From an uncultured Lachnospiraceae bacterium (GTDB taxonomy: Bacteria > Bacillota > Clostridia > Lachnospirales > Lachnospiraceae), in the NCBI GenBank assembly GCA_910578605.1, contig CAJTQG010000011.1:1-7464 (forward strand): 7,464 nucleotides of DNA, given 5' to 3'. Below are positions 6,086-7,464 of this stretch, piece after piece. Both the position numbers and the translations under genes were made by a program. Every line of letters starts with the position of its first letter. The stretch's first letter is position 1. The notes under the pieces are model-generated. The model worked only from the letters and a program-made list of their open reading frames with translations. It was not told the origin of the DNA and made no database searches.

Positions 6086-6556
6086 CTAGAAACGATAATG
6101 TGCAAATGCCTTGTTGGCTTCCGCCATCTTATGCATATCTTCTTTCTTCTTTACAGAAGAACCTGTATTATTAGATGCATCCAAGATTTCATTTGCCAAT
6201 CTCTCTTCCATTGTCTTCTCGCCTCTCTGACGGGAGTACAATGTAAGCCAACGAAGTGCCAAAGCCTGTCTTCTGTCTGGTCTAACTTCAATTGGCACCT
6301 GGTATGTTGCACCACCGATACGTCTTGCCTTTACTTCCAACACTGGCATAACGTTGTTCATAGCTTCCTCGAATACCTCGATTGCTTCCTTACCGGATTT
6401 CTCTGCAACTCTGTTAAATGCACCATATACAATTTTCTGAGCTACGCCCTTCTTACCATCTAACATAATGTTATTGATAAGCTTAGTAACAACTTTGTTA
6501 TTGTATAATGGATCTGCTAATACTTCTCTTTTTTGAGTATGTCCTTTACGTGGCAC
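6086..6556 (-). CDS. rpsG: 30S ribosomal protein S7
   Basis: S7 nucleates assembly of the 30S head by binding the 3' domain of 16S rRNA and lines the E site. The 156 residues equal the usual length. Family blocks are intact: the N-terminus PRKGHTQKREVLADPLYNN, then VMPVLEVKARRIGGATYQVP, RRQALALRWL and the C-terminus ending MAEANKAFAHYRF. The start is GTG at 6554-6556, which gives the expected VPRKG N-terminus and has AAGGAGG 8 nt upstream. A longer frame from 6601 would add fifteen unrelated residues across the ribosome-binding site and is rejected. It lies 160 bp after rpsL and 171 bp before fusA. In E. coli S7 represses its own operon by binding the rpsL-rpsG gap; whether that applies here is unknown. 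Confidence 0.98.
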   Translation of the reverse strand: MPRKGHTQKREVLADPLYNNKVVTKLINNIMLDGKKGVAQKIVYGAFNRVAEKSGKEAIEVFEEAMNNVMPVLEVKARRIGGATYQVPIEVRPDRRQALALRWLTLYSRQRGEKTMEERLANEILDASNNTGSSVKKKEDMHKMAEANKAFAHYRF

Positions 6557-6571
6557 GGTGCTTCCCTCCTT
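6557..6571 (-). promoter_or_regulatory. rpsG ribosome-binding site fixing a GTG start
   Basis: On the minus strand AAGGAGG (6571-6565) is followed after 8 nt by GTG (6556-6554). This fixes the S7 start and excludes the in-frame start 45 bases upstream. Confidence 0.88.
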
Positions 6572-6696
6572 AATAAATATAATTAATTCAACGGTACTCA
6601 CTTTTGTTGTGTTCGCGCACGGTCAATTTGTTTATCCTTGTAATCTATATTTTACCTATCAAACAATATCCTACCGGGCACAATTCATTCAACCTG

Positions 6697-6711
6697 TGAT
6701 TGCGGCAATCA
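6697..6711 (-). other. Short hairpin just after the rpsL stop
   Basis: TGATTG (6697-6702) and CAATCA (6706-6711) are perfect complements around a 3-nt loop, 5 nt beyond the rpsL stop on the minus strand. No U-run follows, so it is not a terminator. It may protect the 3' end or take part in control of rpsG. Weak evidence only. Confidence 0.3.
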
Positions 6712-6716
6712 GCCTA

Positions 6717-7136
6717 TTATTTGCTGTCTTTTGGTCTCTTCGCACCATATTTGGAACGAGCCTGACGTCTGTTAGCAACACCTGCTGTATCCAATGTACC
6801 TCTGACAATGTGGTATCTTGTACCAGGTAAATCCTTTACCCTTCCACCACGAATCAGCACAACACTATGCTCCTGCAGGTTATGTCCCTCACCTGGAATA
6901 TAGCTTGTTACTTCGATACCGTTAGATAAGCGAACTCTGGCGATTTTTCTCAGCGCTGAGTTAGGCTTCTTAGGAGTTGCAGTCTTAACTGCTGTACATA
7001 CACCTCTCTTCTGAGGAGCTGCAGTATCGGTAGCTTTTTTCTTTAAAGAGTTATATCCCTTTAACAAAGCTGGTGCAGTTGATTTCTTTTCAGCTGTTTG
7101 TCTTCCTTTTCTAACTAACTGGTTAAATGTAGGCAT
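6717..7136 (-). CDS. rpsL: 30S ribosomal protein S12
   Basis: S12 lies at the decoding centre and monitors codon-anticodon pairing; changes in it give streptomycin resistance. The 139 residues include, relative to E. coli S12, about 15 extra near residues 18-40, rich in Lys, as in other Gram-positive S12 proteins. The conserved blocks PQKRGVC (41-47), TPKKPNSALRK (54-64), GEGHNLQEHSV (82-92) and RGGRVKDLPG (96-105) are intact. The streptomycin-relevant lysines (56, 57 and 101) are all present, which predicts a sensitive allele at these sites. Asp102 is the residue methylthiolated by RimO in family members. The ATG at 7134-7136 follows AGGAGGTG (7144-7151). It is the first gene of the operon here, 165 nt from the predicted transcript start. 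Confidence 0.99.
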   Translation of the reverse strand: MPTFNQLVRKGRQTAEKKSTAPALLKGYNSLKKKATDTAAPQKRGVCTAVKTATPKKPNSALRKIARVRLSNGIEVTSYIPGEGHNLQEHSVVLIRGGRVKDLPGTRYHIVRGTLDTAGVANRRQARSKYGAKRPKDSK

Positions 7137-7303
7137 TCTTTTTCACCTCCTGATAGTATATTGTTCTTTAGGTTGTCTTATACTGTTCTTATTATGCAAC
7201 CATCTATGCCTGAAGTATGCCCAAATTATACATAAATCACATTACATGATGCATTTCCTGCACAAAAAATGTGCAAAAAATAATATGCCTAATTTCGCAT
7301 ACC
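7137..7303 (-). promoter_or_regulatory. rpsL leader with repeated GGCATA motifs and small hairpins
   Basis: The predicted transcript starts near 7302 and has about 165 untranslated nt. On the minus strand GGCATA occurs three times (7289-7284, 7221-7216, 7210-7205). TATGC near the 5' end (7301-7297) is complementary to the first copy's GCATA (7288-7284), and a U-rich run follows it. A second hairpin, TGCACA and TGTGCA around five T residues, lies at 7275-7259. A TATAAT at 7230-7225 lacks a good -35. The structure could support autoregulation, but the stems are short. Confidence 0.4.
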
Positions 7304-7308
7304 TTGAC

Positions 7309-7337
7309 ATTATAACGACTGAAAATCTAAAAGTCAA
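7309..7337 (-). promoter_or_regulatory. Main str operon promoter
   Basis: On the minus strand TTGACT (7337-7332) and a perfect TATAAT (7314-7309) are separated by exactly 17 bp. It drives rpsL and, with no obvious terminator before tuf, probably the whole operon. Confidence 0.88.
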
Positions 7338-7340
7338 CCC

Positions 7341-7459
7341 ATTCTATTGTATTTCTTTGGATTTCTTTAGAATTCTTTATATTTCCTTAAATTTCCTTTA
7401 ATCTTTTTTATTTCTTTTTTATCAATATTACTCTTTTTTATTTCTTTTTTATTAATATA
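7341..7459. repeat. Helically phased A/T tracts and 30-bp tandem repeat upstream of the str promoter
   Basis: From 7341 to 7410 an ATTTCTTT-like pyrimidine tract recurs about every 10 bp (starting at 7341, 7351, 7361, 7371, 7381, 7391 and 7401). Farther out, a unit beginning TCTTTTTTATTTC is repeated at 30-bp period (7402-7429 and 7432-7459) with one difference across the first 27 bases. Tracts in phase with the helix give bent DNA, and an A/T-rich block right upstream of a -35 box can act as an UP element. A 31-codon Lys-rich minus frame (7462-7367) crosses the region but looks like a by-product of the repeats. Confidence 0.65.
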
Positions 7460-7464
7460 TATAG

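Noticed and set aside
6557..6601. N-terminal extension of S7 from an in-frame start at 6601
   Set aside because: It would translate through the AAGGAGG site and add residues not found in S7; the GTG at 6554-6556 gives the standard 156-residue protein.
7367..7462. Lys-rich open frame (KKEIKK repeated) entering from the right edge
   Set aside because: The repeat in the protein follows from the 30-bp DNA repeat and low complexity. It ends within the promoter-upstream region with no family similarity, so noncoding A/T tracts are likelier. Sequence beyond the edge could change this.
1..7464. CRISPR array, tRNA or rRNA gene
   Set aside because: No regular repeat-spacer pattern, no cloverleaf and no rRNA sequence could be recognised on either strand.

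Overview
The window comes from a low-GC Firmicute, most likely a gut-type Clostridia of the Lachnospiraceae. This rests on the style of the EF-G, EF-Tu, S7 and S12 proteins, the strong AAGGAGG ribosome-binding sites and the AT-rich intergenic DNA. The genus is not resolved. All recognised genes read on the minus strand, from right to left.

Right part (about 7464 down to 2250): the conserved str operon in the order rpsL (S12), rpsG (S7), fusA (EF-G), tuf (EF-Tu). Together these supply two 30S proteins of the decoding and head regions and the two GTPases that drive elongation. A near-consensus promoter (7309-7337) lies in front of rpsL, preceded by about 110 bp of roughly 10-bp-phased A/T tracts and followed by a leader of about 165 nt. 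Intergenic gaps are long (160-275 bp). rpsG starts with GTG and fusA with TTG. tuf has its own strong promoter (3600-3628) and a hairpin terminator just after its stop.

Middle-left part (2250 to 600): an accessory cassette. Next to the tuf terminator is a 61-bp nested palindrome (2104-2164). It is followed, on the minus strand, by a promoter (2000-2028), a ten-codon leader ORF encoding MVAFLRLRNI, two mutually exclusive hairpins, and then a 371-aa protein joining an N-terminal P-loop kinase-like domain to a C-terminal GNAT acetyltransferase. A terminator follows. The leader carries an Arg-Leu-Arg motif of the kind that stalls macrolide-bound ribosomes in known resistance leaders. The cassette therefore looks like an antibiotic- or translation-inducible, undescribed modifying enzyme. 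This is the most interesting part of the window.

Left edge (1 to 280): the remains of mobile DNA. A frameshifted serine resolvase fragment runs directly into what looks like a relaxase C-terminal segment in another frame. The stretch from 278 to 742 holds two hairpins and no gene I can support.
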